A stretch of 50,722 nt of DNA from Thiotrichales bacterium 19S9-11 (GTDB lineage: Bacteria; Pseudomonadota; Gammaproteobacteria; Francisellales; Francisellaceae), in NCBI GenBank assembly GCA_021713395.1, contig JAKJJT010000013.1, forward strand, positions 1-50,722, in the 5' to 3' direction. Of the stretch, positions 1-8,297 are shown in pieces. The notes beneath the pieces are model-generated. The model was not told the DNA's origin and ran no database searches. It saw only the letters and a list, made by a program, of their open reading frames with translations. Positions within the stretch are counted from its first letter, which is position 1. The number at the start of each line of letters is the position of its first letter. Position numbers and translations under genes: made by a program.

Positions 1-84
1 TAATTTAGGCACGCTTTTACCACTGTCTTCTAACAATGAAACTGCATGTCGTTTGAAATCTTGTGTATATAGTTTTCTTGGCAT
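1..84 (-). CDS. IS3-family transposase OrfA, N-terminal 28 codons (partial)
   Basis: The minus strand reads MPRKLYTQDFKRHAVSLLED and continues to the window edge. This is the usual start of IS3-family OrfA, the small helix-turn-helix DNA-binding subunit that is joined to OrfB by frameshifting in this family. The ATG at 84 is preferred over the in-frame ATG at 90 because AAGGA lies six bases upstream of it. The gene is incomplete only because the window ends. Confidence 0.8.
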   Translation of the reverse strand, partial: MPRKLYTQDFKRHAVSLLEDSGKSVPKL

Positions 85-131
85 TATCATTCCTTATTTT
101 TGGGTAGTATAACTCATAAATAAGGTGCCCA
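1..131 (-). mobile_element. 5' end of an IS3-family insertion sequence (cut by window edge)
   Basis: The element enters from the left edge and ends near position 131. Read on the minus strand its outer end begins TGGGCACCTTATTTATGAG, followed by a short leader and the transposase OrfA start. The outer 19 bases match the IS end at 50615 at 15 positions, so both belong to the same or closely related elements. Only the OrfA-proximal end is present. The exact outer boundary could be a few bases off, because the partner end and target duplication lie outside the window. Confidence 0.75.
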
Positions 132-594
132 CTAAATCAAGGGAGCATCAGCATATAAAAACCATTATTCAATATCCTTTTTTAAAAAATTATACGCCTA
201 AGGCGCACCAAATGCAAGTATATTATTTTTGATACAAATTTATAAACAAACCATCCCTTCCCTTCCATTATAAAATATGTATAATACTTGCTTGATAGTG
301 ACTTGTTCTTTTGATGTTTAATTATAACTGATAATTAATATTAATTTTTATATCATTTTTTGTAACATTTTGCAGTGGCTTAGCAACCTAACAAGCAAAT
401 AACTCTAAAATATTACTTATTAACATGTTGTTATACAATGTATTTATTTTTAAATACATCAAGAAAAACCCGATTATTTTTCAATCAGTTCTGTAACATT
501 TTATTGGTTTTTTGTTTGCTTTATCTTTGGTATGATGGTCAGTATTGAAAATTTTTATTAGTTAATAAATATTAGAACTTGGGAGTAGCATAAA
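132..594. other. 463-bp intergenic stretch without a recognised gene
   Basis: This very AT-rich stretch runs from the IS end to the gene at 595. No open frame of useful length, tRNA or convincing terminator is visible. A TATGAT hexamer at 531-536 could be the -10 box for the downstream gene, but no good -35 partner is seen. It probably holds that gene's control region plus sequence left from the IS insertion site. Confidence 0.4.
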
Positions 595-1755
595 ATGTCT
601 TATGAACAACAAATTAAGCAGATAGAAAAACAATTATTAGATGAAAAAAAGCGCATGTTCAATGGACAAGTCCAAGCTCACCAAGAAGATATACAAGCAT
701 TTCAACAACTTATTCAAGAAAAGCTTGATGAACTAAACACAATCAAAAATACACTTCTAGCTTCCAAGCCTAGCAATGATGATGAAGTCAAAGACAAAGA
801 AGGCGAAATTCAACATATTAATAATACTATTCAAGATTATTCACAGTTCGTTGTTAAAGAAAAATCTTCAGAACAAACCAGTGATCAACAAGCACTATTA
901 AATTCAATTAGTAATATTGCTGCAATTTTAAAACTAAGAGGCCTTAGCGGCTATGAAGTTTCTAACATAACATCTCTTGATGATGGAAATAGCGTCAGCT
1001 ATGAAATTACAAAGAAAGAAGTTCAACTTAACACGAAAATTGTCGAACGCGCTGATGATAATTCTTTAAAAATGACAATTAGCGCTCCTGAAAACTTAAC
1101 TTCTAATGAGCAGCAGGATAGTCATCACAGTGCAACTGTTGATCTTGCAAAGGCTCTTGTAAGCAAAGAAAGAGGTAGACAAGTAGAATCATTTACTTTT
1201 GAGAGCCCATTGAAGAACCAAAGCCCTTCAGATATAGAAACAATTGTAAACTTTTTAGAGATATCTAACAACAATAATTGTAGTAAATTTTCTCAGAATA
1301 ACAACAACTTACAAATGACAGTTACCCTAAGTCCTCATAAAGAAATGGAAGCTGAAGTAGCAGATAGTATAAATCAATATCATGATGTTGTTAGAAACTT
1401 TGAAGACTTACTAAATTTGGCAAAGACTAGCACGAAAAAACAAACTATCCACTTTGAAAAAAATGGTAATACTAAAAGAACTGTCAATTCTATCGCTGAT
1501 GTAATCTCTGCAGCACAAGAACCTGGTATGCAAAAACAAACTATCCACTTTGAAAAAGATGATAATACTAAAAGAACTGTCAATTCTATCGCTGATGTAA
1601 TCTCTGCAGCTAAAATAATTGGTGATAATAGGAGTCTCTCATTAAAACCTACACCTCAGCCAGTCTATGAAGATCACAAAATGAGAAGTAATCAACCAGC
1701 TACTGGGCTAAACATTGATGATGTATTCAAGCCTCAAGGAGGCCCTACTAGATAA
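595..1755 (+). CDS. Orphan coiled-coil-rich protein with an internal tandem duplication
   Basis: This 386-residue, highly polar protein is rich in Gln, Lys, Glu and Asn. The first 90 residues have long charged stretches of coiled-coil character. There is no signal peptide, membrane segment or recognised catalytic motif. Residues about 281-306 and 313-338 are near-identical copies of a segment beginning KKQTIHFEK and ending SIADVISAA, encoded by a 96-bp tandem duplication (1436-1514 and 1532-1610). The start is ATG preceded by GGGAG. It stands alone between the IS end and an MFS gene. I do not recognise the family. Size, composition and position beside an IS would suit a secreted or host-directed protein, but that is inference. 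Confidence 0.75.
   Translation: MSYEQQIKQIEKQLLDEKKRMFNGQVQAHQEDIQAFQQLIQEKLDELNTIKNTLLASKPSNDDEVKDKEGEIQHINNTIQDYSQFVVKEKSSEQTSDQQALLNSISNIAAILKLRGLSGYEVSNITSLDDGNSVSYEITKKEVQLNTKIVERADDNSLKMTISAPENLTSNEQQDSHHSATVDLAKALVSKERGRQVESFTFESPLKNQSPSDIETIVNFLEISNNNNCSKFSQNNNNLQMTVTLSPHKEMEAEVADSINQYHDVVRNFEDLLNLAKTSTKKQTIHFEKNGNTKRTVNSIADVISAAQEPGMQKQTIHFEKDDNTKRTVNSIADVISAAKIIGDNRSLSLKPTPQPVYEDHKMRSNQPATGLNIDDVFKPQGGPTR
1436..1610 (+). repeat. Tandem 96-bp-period duplication inside the gene at 595
   Basis: The block 1436-1514 recurs at 1532-1610 with a period of 96 bases (32 codons), so the frame is kept. The copies differ only at a few bases, for example AAAAATGGT against AAAGATGAT, pointing to a recent in-frame duplication. 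The 17 bases between the copies encode the linker around QEPGMQ. Confidence 0.9.
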
Positions 1756-1859
1756 TTGTGATTATGTAAGTATTTTTTCTTTTACATACCCTTCCACAAA
1801 TCCAAAATCTCTAATAAAATAACAAATATTGTTATACCACTGGTTTTGGGTTGTTTTCT

Positions 1860-3101
1860 ATGTTTCAAACTTTAAGATTAATTTTTACCCCACTATTATG
1901 TTTAATTATTTTAACACTGGGTAATGGTCTTCTTACAACTTACTTGTCTTTACGATTACATGAATTAGGTAGTAGTAACTTTGCTATTGGCTCATTAACA
2001 ACTGTTTATTATCTAGGTATGACATTAGCTGCCTTTAAAACTGAACAGTTTATCTATCGTGTTGGCCATATCCGCGCTTACGCTGCCTTTGCATCTCTTT
2101 TAGCAGTAACAACAATGTTACATGGTATCTATATCGAAGAGACTTTCTGGATTGTTTTAAGACTACTAGATGGATTTGCTGTTGGTGGTTTATATGTTGC
2201 AATTGAAAGCTGGATTTTAACCACAAGTCAAAGTAATAACCGCGGCAAAATCATAGCACTTTATATGCTTGCTTTATATTTATCACAAGCCGGTGGTCAG
2301 TTTTTATTAAATATTGGTCATTTAGAGAGCTTTATTCCTTATGCCATTGCGACAATCTTAGCTTCTTTATCTGTGATTCCACTAGCAATGACAAAAACAG
2401 AGTCTCCACAGTTTGAAGAACCATCACACTTAAGTCCTAAACGCTTATTTCAAGCAAGCCCCAGTGGTGTAATTACCTGTTTAATTAGTGGGTTAATTCT
2501 AGGTAGCATTTATGGTTTATTGCCAATTTATATTGCTGATGGTGGCTACTCTATCAATCAATTATCTCTATTAATGGGATTAACTATTTTTGGTGGTATG
2601 GCACTACAATATCCAATTGGTAGAATATCAGATAAGATTAGCCGCCGCTCTGTTATTAGTATATTAGGGCTTCTTATTAGCGCAGTGTCATTACTTTTAA
2701 TATTTATTACCAATGGTGAATACTTTTATTATATTTTTTGTGGTTTATTATTTATCCTTGGTGGTGCAACATTCACTTTATACCCTGTTGGTATCAGTCA
2801 TGCTTGTGATCGGGTAGAACAAAAAGATATTGTTTCAATCACACAAGGATTATTACTTGCTTATAGCGTTGGTGCTATGTCAGGCCCTATTGTTGCCTCC
2901 TTATTTATGTATCTATTTAATTCAGCTGGCCTTATGGTCTTTTTTATTGTTTTCACCTTACCTATGTCTGCATTTTTACTTTGGCGTAAATCCGTTGTTG
3001 AAGCGCCTGCAGTTGAAGATAAACAGGACTTTACTGCTGCAACGACAACGACACCTATCGTTAATGAAATTGACCCAAGAAGCTCTGAGAATATAGAGTA
3101 A
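1860..3101 (+). CDS. MFS transporter, YcaD-like
   Basis: This inner-membrane major facilitator protein of about 413 residues has around 12 hydrophobic segments. The conserved major-facilitator loop appears as GRISDKISRRS near residue 255, between two transmembrane helices. The segment around WILTTSQSNNRGKI resembles the YcaD group of MFS carriers, whose substrate is not established. I chose the ATG at 1860, nine bases after GGG; a TTG at 1851 would add three residues. The C-terminal 40 residues are hydrophilic and cytoplasmic. It is monocistronic, and a palindromic repeat follows its stop. The family is secure; the substrate is unknown. Confidence 0.85.
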   Translation: MFQTLRLIFTPLLCLIILTLGNGLLTTYLSLRLHELGSSNFAIGSLTTVYYLGMTLAAFKTEQFIYRVGHIRAYAAFASLLAVTTMLHGIYIEETFWIVLRLLDGFAVGGLYVAIESWILTTSQSNNRGKIIALYMLALYLSQAGGQFLLNIGHLESFIPYAIATILASLSVIPLAMTKTESPQFEEPSHLSPKRLFQASPSGVITCLISGLILGSIYGLLPIYIADGGYSINQLSLLMGLTIFGGMALQYPIGRISDKISRRSVISILGLLISAVSLLLIFITNGEYFYYIFCGLLFILGGATFTLYPVGISHACDRVEQKDIVSITQGLLLAYSVGAMSGPIVASLFMYLFNSAGLMVFFIVFTLPMSAFLLWRKSVVEAPAVEDKQDFTAATTTTPIVNEIDPRSSENIE

Positions 3102-3117
3102 ACTTAATAATCAATGG

Positions 3118-3146
3118 TAGAGAGACATCGATTCATCGCGTCCCTG
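3118..3146. repeat. Dispersed palindromic (REP-like) element, copy 1
   Basis: The sequence AGAGACATCGATTCATCG followed by CGTCCCT folds into an imperfect hairpin. It lies directly after the MFS gene and upstream of higBA. The same element, beginning GTAGAGAC and containing TCGATT.ATCG, occurs in the opposite orientation at 21881-21907. Both sit just past gene ends, as REP-type elements or shared terminator hairpins do. Confidence 0.6.
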
Positions 3147-3224
3147 AATTATAATTTCACTTGAAATTATGACAAAATGTCATATAATTATTTATAGGCA
3201 TAAAATAAAAAATTAAGCGATAAA

Positions 3225-3545
3225 ATGGAAGTTATTGGCTTAGCAGTTGCTGATAGATTTTGTAAAAAACATGCTCGAGCTAAAAAGAGTCTTTATGCCA
3301 TTTTAAAGCTCTTAAAAGAAAATACATTTAAAAGTTTTTTGAATTTGACAGAAACATTTAAAACAGCTGACTATGTTTATCATGTTTTTACAATTTTTGA
3401 TGTTGCTGGAAATAACTATCGCATGATTACAATTATTGACTATGAGTTTGAAATTGTTGAAATCAAATATATTTGGACTCATGCAGAATATGATAAAAAT
3501 CAAGTTACTTTAAAGAGAGAGGCGAAAAAACATGTTGGCGGTTAA
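3225..3545 (+). CDS. higB: HigB-type toxin (mRNA interferase)
   Basis: This 106-residue basic protein of the HigB toxin family belongs to the RelE superfamily of ribosome-dependent mRNA-cutting toxins. The central part has the family's strand pattern, with YRMITIIDY and IKYIWTHAEYDK near residues 64-95. The C-terminal WTHAEYD block is typical of HigB. The gene order, toxin before antitoxin, is the HigBA arrangement. Its 3' end overlaps the antitoxin start at 3532 by 14 bases, so the two are probably translationally coupled. No separate promoter was assigned, although the 80 bases upstream are AT-rich. The family call is firm; activity is untested. Confidence 0.85.
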   Translation: MEVIGLAVADRFCKKHARAKKSLYAILKLLKENTFKSFLNLTETFKTADYVYHVFTIFDVAGNNYRMITIIDYEFEIVEIKYIWTHAEYDKNQVTLKREAKKHVGG

Positions 3546-3930
3546 AGAAATTCATCATAGCTGGAAAGTACTTCAACCATACCTTGATGCTTATAAAACA
3601 AAGAAACAATACCAAGCATCTAAAGAACTATTATCTAAACTAATGAAACTTCCTAAGAAAGAGAAAACAGAAGAAATGATTTCATTTGCCAAAATACTTG
3701 CTCGACAAATTGCTTTATATGAAGAAAACTTATATGGCAAAATTAATGCTGAACCGAAAGAAATATTACGTTATCTTATGCAGTTACATAACTTAACACA
3801 ATCAGACTTCCCAGAAATTGGTGGTCAATCCCTCATATCAAAAATTTTAAAAGGTGAAAGAGAGCTTACCCGGTCTCATATTAATTATCTTTGCAAACGA
3901 TTTAATATCTCACCAGAAACTTTTTTTTGA
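3532..3930 (+). CDS. higA: HigA-type antitoxin with C-terminal helix-turn-helix
   Basis: This 132-residue partner of the toxin at 3225 has a helical N-terminal half, expected to wrap the toxin. Residues about 80-132 form an Xre-type helix-turn-helix, with LTQSDFPEIGGQSLISKIL and the closing LCKRFNISPETFF. In this family the antitoxin binds and neutralises the toxin and represses their shared promoter. The ATG at 3532 is preceded by GAGAGAGG and lies inside the toxin frame. It converges on the photolyase gene with only six bases between the stop codons. Confidence 0.85.
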   Translation: MLAVKEIHHSWKVLQPYLDAYKTKKQYQASKELLSKLMKLPKKEKTEEMISFAKILARQIALYEENLYGKINAEPKEILRYLMQLHNLTQSDFPEIGGQSLISKILKGERELTRSHINYLCKRFNISPETFF

Positions 3931-3936
3931 TTTATT

Positions 3937-5337
3937 TTACAACCCCTTATAATAAGCTAAGGCCTGCTCTCTTGATATTTTTAGATCAACAACAGGATAA
4001 GGATAGTCTTTACCTAAAGTAATATTTGCCTTTTCTAAAATATCAGCTGACGCAAGCCAAGGTGCTGCTAAGTGTTTTCTTGGCAAATTTGCAAGTTCTG
4101 GCACATATTGCTTAATATACTCACCTTCTGGATCAAATTTTTCTGCCTGCAAAATAGGATTAAAGATTCTAAAATAAGGTTGTGCATCAAAACCTGAGCC
4201 TGCAACCCACTGCCAACTGGCGCTATTATTTGCAAGATCCGCATCAAACAAACAGTCCCAAAACCATTTGGCACCATAACGCCAATCGATTAAACAATTT
4301 TTTGTTAGAAATGAAGCACAAACCATACGAATGCGATTGTGCATATAACCTGTCTGCCATAGTTCTCGCATACCAGCGTCAACGATAGGAATACCTGTTC
4401 GTCCTTTCTGCCATGCTTTTAATAACTTGGTATCATTGCACCATGGAAAGTTATTAAATTTGATTGAGTAATTCTCACTAGGCAAGTTTGGATAATAAAA
4501 TAAAACATGGTAAGAAAACTCACGCCAAAATAACTCTTTAATAAAATGCGCCTTGCCATCTGAGTCAGGAACTTTCATTAATTGCATGATGATATTATTT
4601 GGTGATATCTGGCCAAAATGAAGCGCTGGAGATAACTTTGATGTTGCATCCAAAGCTGGATAATCTCGAGCTTTTTTATAACTTGATAAATCATTTTTAA
4701 TAAAATTATCTAACTGGTTTAATATCTTTTTTTCTGATATTGGCCAATCAGATATTACTGGCTTATACCAAGCATTATTTGGTAACAAATTAAGTTCATC
4801 TAATAATTTTGAGTTCTTGTCAAAACATAACTTTTTACTTTCAACTACTGATGTATTCACAACAGGATAAGTAACCTGATCTAACTTATCATAACCACTT
4901 TTATAAAATCGACTGTAAACCTTAAATGGTGTTTGGTCTTTTTTTAGTAGCTTCCAAGGCTCAAATAATAAATAACCAGCAAACGAGCGAACTTCAACAT
5001 CTCGATTTAAAAAATGAGACTTTATCTCTTTATCCCTATAAATTTGCCACGGCTCATAACAACGATTCCAATAAATGGATGTTATATTAAACTGATCTAC
5101 TAAATTTTCTAAAATAGAAAGTGGATCGCCTTGATAAAAAGATATTTTTTGATTAAGTGATTGATTTAACGCTTTTAAAGCACAATAAAGCCAGACTTTG
5201 CTTGCCTGGCCTAATAAATGTTCAGTATGTTTTGTATCATCAATATAAACTAGTAATACTTGATCATGCTTAAGTGCTGCCTCAAGCGCTAAATTATTGT
5301 TTATTCTTAAATCTTGTCTAATCCAATAAATAACCAT
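3937..5337 (-). CDS. phrB: Deoxyribodipyrimidine photolyase
   Basis: This 466-residue enzyme uses blue light to split cyclobutane pyrimidine dimers in DNA. The N-terminal antenna domain starts MVIYWIRQDLRINNN, a class I photolyase start. The C-terminal FAD domain shows KGRTGIPIVDAGMREL, the HNR motif in YMHNRIRM, and DADLANNSASWQWVAGSG, which contact FAD and the lesion. Length matches E. coli PhrB (about 470). The stop of the upstream OPT gene's neighbour strand lies six bases away, so phrB probably follows the OPT gene in one transcript. It is unusual only in being kept by an organism that looks host-associated. Confidence 0.95.
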   Translation of the reverse strand: MVIYWIRQDLRINNNLALEAALKHDQVLLVYIDDTKHTEHLLGQASKVWLYCALKALNQSLNQKISFYQGDPLSILENLVDQFNITSIYWNRCYEPWQIYRDKEIKSHFLNRDVEVRSFAGYLLFEPWKLLKKDQTPFKVYSRFYKSGYDKLDQVTYPVVNTSVVESKKLCFDKNSKLLDELNLLPNNAWYKPVISDWPISEKKILNQLDNFIKNDLSSYKKARDYPALDATSKLSPALHFGQISPNNIIMQLMKVPDSDGKAHFIKELFWREFSYHVLFYYPNLPSENYSIKFNNFPWCNDTKLLKAWQKGRTGIPIVDAGMRELWQTGYMHNRIRMVCASFLTKNCLIDWRYGAKWFWDCLFDADLANNSASWQWVAGSGFDAQPYFRIFNPILQAEKFDPEGEYIKQYVPELANLPRKHLAAPWLASADILEKANITLGKDYPYPVVDLKISREQALAYYKGL

Positions 5338-5343
5338 TTATTA

Positions 5344-7386
5344 TTACTGATTAATCTTAGCAATCTTATAACGATACAAAATTAAAATACTAATTACAAA
5401 GAAAATAATACCTAAAATATTTGCCGTTGGTGCAAATGATGGACCAACTAGAGCTAAAGCATCTTGACTACCAGTATAAGCAATCATGCCAGCACTAAAG
5501 ATACTCATTAATGCTTCACCGACAATCATGCCTGAAGCAACCAGTACTCCCGCGGTTTTAGATTTCTCAAAGTCCTTCTTGTTTTCTGCACGTTTTCTTA
5601 AACTTTTATGCGCAAAATAAGAAATAAAACCACCTAACACAATTGGCAAAATCATCGCCATTGGTAAATAAATTGCAATAGCAAATGAGAATAAGCTAAT
5701 TCTTGGCCATTTCATTGGCTTAAATACCATTTGATCAACCAGAATTAAGACAATACCAACAAGGCCACCAAATAAAAGCATTGACCAATTCATCTTATGA
5801 CTAACAATACCTTGTACAAGAGCTGCCGCCAAGTTTGCTTGTGGTGATGTTAAGGCTTCTGAAACTTTCATTCCAGGATGTGGAAATGGTGCGCCAACTA
5901 AACCGTATGCGTTATATAATAAGTTAAAGACTGGTGCAATAATCACTGCTGCAGCAACAACGCCCATCATTAAAGCAACCTGCTGCTTCCAAGGTGTTGC
6001 TCCAACTACCTGCCCAGTTTTCAAATCCTGTAGATTATCATTTGCAATACAAACAACAGCAAGAATAATTGAAGTAATAAATAAAATAAGTCCAATTAAA
6101 AACTTTTGTGTAACTATATGTTTAATATCATGGCCAAAAAAAGCGCCTGCAACATAAGCTAGAATAAATGCAATGGCAATTGCTGCAAGATAAACTAATC
6201 CTGAGATAGGACTATTTGAAGAGCCAATAATACCTGCCATATAACCTGCGACTGCAGCTAATAAGAAACCTGTTATTAATACTAAAAAGATACAAATCAA
6301 AATAAGCGATATTAATTTACCAACAGAAATATCAAAATCCTGTGTACCAATAAAATAAGCAACCAATGCAATTAATGGTAAACTAATCACTAAAGTCATA
6401 CTGCTAAGATACTTAATTGGTAAGTCCTTTTCAGTACGAACTAAAACACCTTCACCTGTTCTTTGATACTTTTGATGATCTTCTATCGATTTTTTAACAC
6501 CTAAAACCAATGGCTTAATTAAATTAATAACAGACCAAAGCGCAGCAACTGCAATACAACCAACACCAATATAACGGATATTTGCAGCATAAATTTGATC
6601 TAATACCTCACTTGGACTTAAGCCTTGATAAATGGCATTTAGTGAAAAATATGGTGTTAAGATAAAATAAGCAAACACGGAACCTGCTAGCATACAAATA
6701 ACAATACGTACACCAATTAGATAACCTGCACCAACCAAAGCAAGACCATAGCCAAAGCTTGCACCAATAACAGCACTACCAACTTTTGTTGCCACGCCAA
6801 TAGATCCTGCTGCAACCTTAAACCCGCTAATTAAAATAGATAAAACTGCTGAAACAAGCGCTCCTGACGCAATAAAACGAATGCCAGTTTCTAACTTTAC
6901 GCCATCTGTATTATCATTTTTTTTAATGCGTTCTCCAACTTTTAAAACTTCTGCTGCTGCTTGCCCTTCTGGAAATGGCAAGCTATTTTCACTTTCAACA
7001 ATTAGTGCACGTCTAAGTGGGATAGTAAATAAAACACCTAACAAGCCACCTAAAACAGCTATTAATGTTGTTTGCCAATAAGGTAGCTCAGTCCATGTAC
7101 CAACAATAATTAACGCTGGTAATGCAAAAACAATAGCTGATAACGTACCACCTGTTGATGCAAATGTTTGAACAACCGTATTTTCTAAAATATTCGAGCC
7201 TTTAAATTTACTTAAAACAGCCATTGAAATAACAGCTGCAGGCAAAGTCGTTGCAAAAGTCATTCCAACTTTTAATGCAAGATACATATTAGCTGCCATT
7301 AATACTATTGTTAATAATGTTGCTAATACACAAGCTCTAACTGTAATTTCTGGCAGTGTAACCGAGGGAGAAATATAGCTTTTCAT
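5344..7386 (-). CDS. OPT-family oligopeptide transporter
   Basis: This large inner-membrane carrier (680 residues, about 15-16 hydrophobic segments) belongs to the oligopeptide transporter family, which imports short peptides or related compounds with protons. The N-terminus shows NMYLALKVGMTFATTLPAAV near residue 33 and ENSLPFPEGQAAAEVL near 132, both typical of the bacterial OPT subgroup. A second family block, GATPWKQQVALMMGV, lies near residue 470. It is followed after six bases by phrB on the same strand. For a host-associated bacterium peptide import would be an amino-acid source, although the leucine operon in this window shows that not all amino acids are imported. The substrate is inferred from the family only. 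Confidence 0.9.
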   Translation of the reverse strand: MKSYISPSVTLPEITVRACVLATLLTIVLMAANMYLALKVGMTFATTLPAAVISMAVLSKFKGSNILENTVVQTFASTGGTLSAIVFALPALIIVGTWTELPYWQTTLIAVLGGLLGVLFTIPLRRALIVESENSLPFPEGQAAAEVLKVGERIKKNDNTDGVKLETGIRFIASGALVSAVLSILISGFKVAAGSIGVATKVGSAVIGASFGYGLALVGAGYLIGVRIVICMLAGSVFAYFILTPYFSLNAIYQGLSPSEVLDQIYAANIRYIGVGCIAVAALWSVINLIKPLVLGVKKSIEDHQKYQRTGEGVLVRTEKDLPIKYLSSMTLVISLPLIALVAYFIGTQDFDISVGKLISLILICIFLVLITGFLLAAVAGYMAGIIGSSNSPISGLVYLAAIAIAFILAYVAGAFFGHDIKHIVTQKFLIGLILFITSIILAVVCIANDNLQDLKTGQVVGATPWKQQVALMMGVVAAAVIIAPVFNLLYNAYGLVGAPFPHPGMKVSEALTSPQANLAAALVQGIVSHKMNWSMLLFGGLVGIVLILVDQMVFKPMKWPRISLFSFAIAIYLPMAMILPIVLGGFISYFAHKSLRKRAENKKDFEKSKTAGVLVASGMIVGEALMSIFSAGMIAYTGSQDALALVGPSFAPTANILGIIFFVISILILYRYKIAKINQ

Positions 7387-7516
7387 ACGGTATATTCCAT
7401 AAATTTTATTTAAAACTAAACTCTTATACTAAAACAAAGCAAATAAATTTCAATCAGAATATAAACACTATTTGTTTTTTTTATAACTTTTAAAAACAAA
7501 AAATTTGTATTTCGAT

Positions 7517-8254
7517 TTATAATTTTATATTGGAACACTTAGACCATAATTTTTCATTTGTAATATGTCCAACTTTATTAGTATATGGATAGTGACTACC
7601 ATCATTAACTAAACCACAAGTTTTAACCCAATAGTTTGCTTCTTCTTTTGTGATCCGCTTCCAAACTTGTGTACGCCCAATTAAGCTAATACCCCAGTAA
7701 CCTCTTAGATATAATTCACGTCCCCAGTCTTGGGTATATAAGTAACCACTATAAACATGACCACTTTCAGGATCTAACAACGAGCCATTATCCCACTCAA
7801 TGCCTTTACCTTTATTATCTTCATCTTCTGCCTTAGTAAATCCCCAAAGTAACTTCATGCCTTGAACGCGGCTATATGGTTCTTTGGTATAATCATAGCT
7901 ATAACCATTATCCTCACCTTTACCACAATCTTCACAGTTTATGTTTGGTGGCGCAATGTTATCATTTTTGACTCTAAAGAAAGGTACCAGCAATTTACCT
8001 TCTAGTTTATTTGATTTTTCATCCATATAGATTTGAAAAACTGATTGCGCTCTATGATTAGCATCACTGTACTGAATCCAATAACCAACTGGAGACATAA
8101 TATCAACTTTGTTCTGATGCCTCTCTTTATCTACTTTTTGCTGAAAACGCTGTGTTGCTCTTGCTTGGTCACTAACATCAGCATATACACTTGAAAATCC
8201 TTGTGCCAAACCAATTGCAATTGTTGCTGTCATTAATTTAACAGAAACTCTCAT
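7517..8254 (-). CDS. Exported DUF2147 protein
   Basis: This 245-residue protein has a Sec-type signal peptide (residues 1-25, cleaved after SSVYA). The mature part carries the DUF2147 fold: GYWIQYSD near residue 57, MKLLWGF near 140, LLDPESGHVYSGYL near 160, and RGYWGISLIGRTQVW near 184. These blocks define the family, a small periplasmic lipocalin-like domain of unknown function. The insert NINCEDCGKGED carries a cysteine pair that could form a disulfide. The N-terminal 30 residues of the mature chain are charged. It lies between the OPT gene and polA on the same strand, with separate spacing. Confidence 0.85.
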   Translation of the reverse strand: MRVSVKLMTATIAIGLAQGFSSVYADVSDQARATQRFQQKVDKERHQNKVDIMSPVGYWIQYSDANHRAQSVFQIYMDEKSNKLEGKLLVPFFRVKNDNIAPPNINCEDCGKGEDNGYSYDYTKEPYSRVQGMKLLWGFTKAEDEDNKGKGIEWDNGSLLDPESGHVYSGYLYTQDWGRELYLRGYWGISLIGRTQVWKRITKEEANYWVKTCGLVNDGSHYPYTNKVGHITNEKLWSKCSNIKL

Positions 8255-8297
8255 TTCGATCTCCTATCTTAATATTTGTCCATCCTCAAATTATCGG

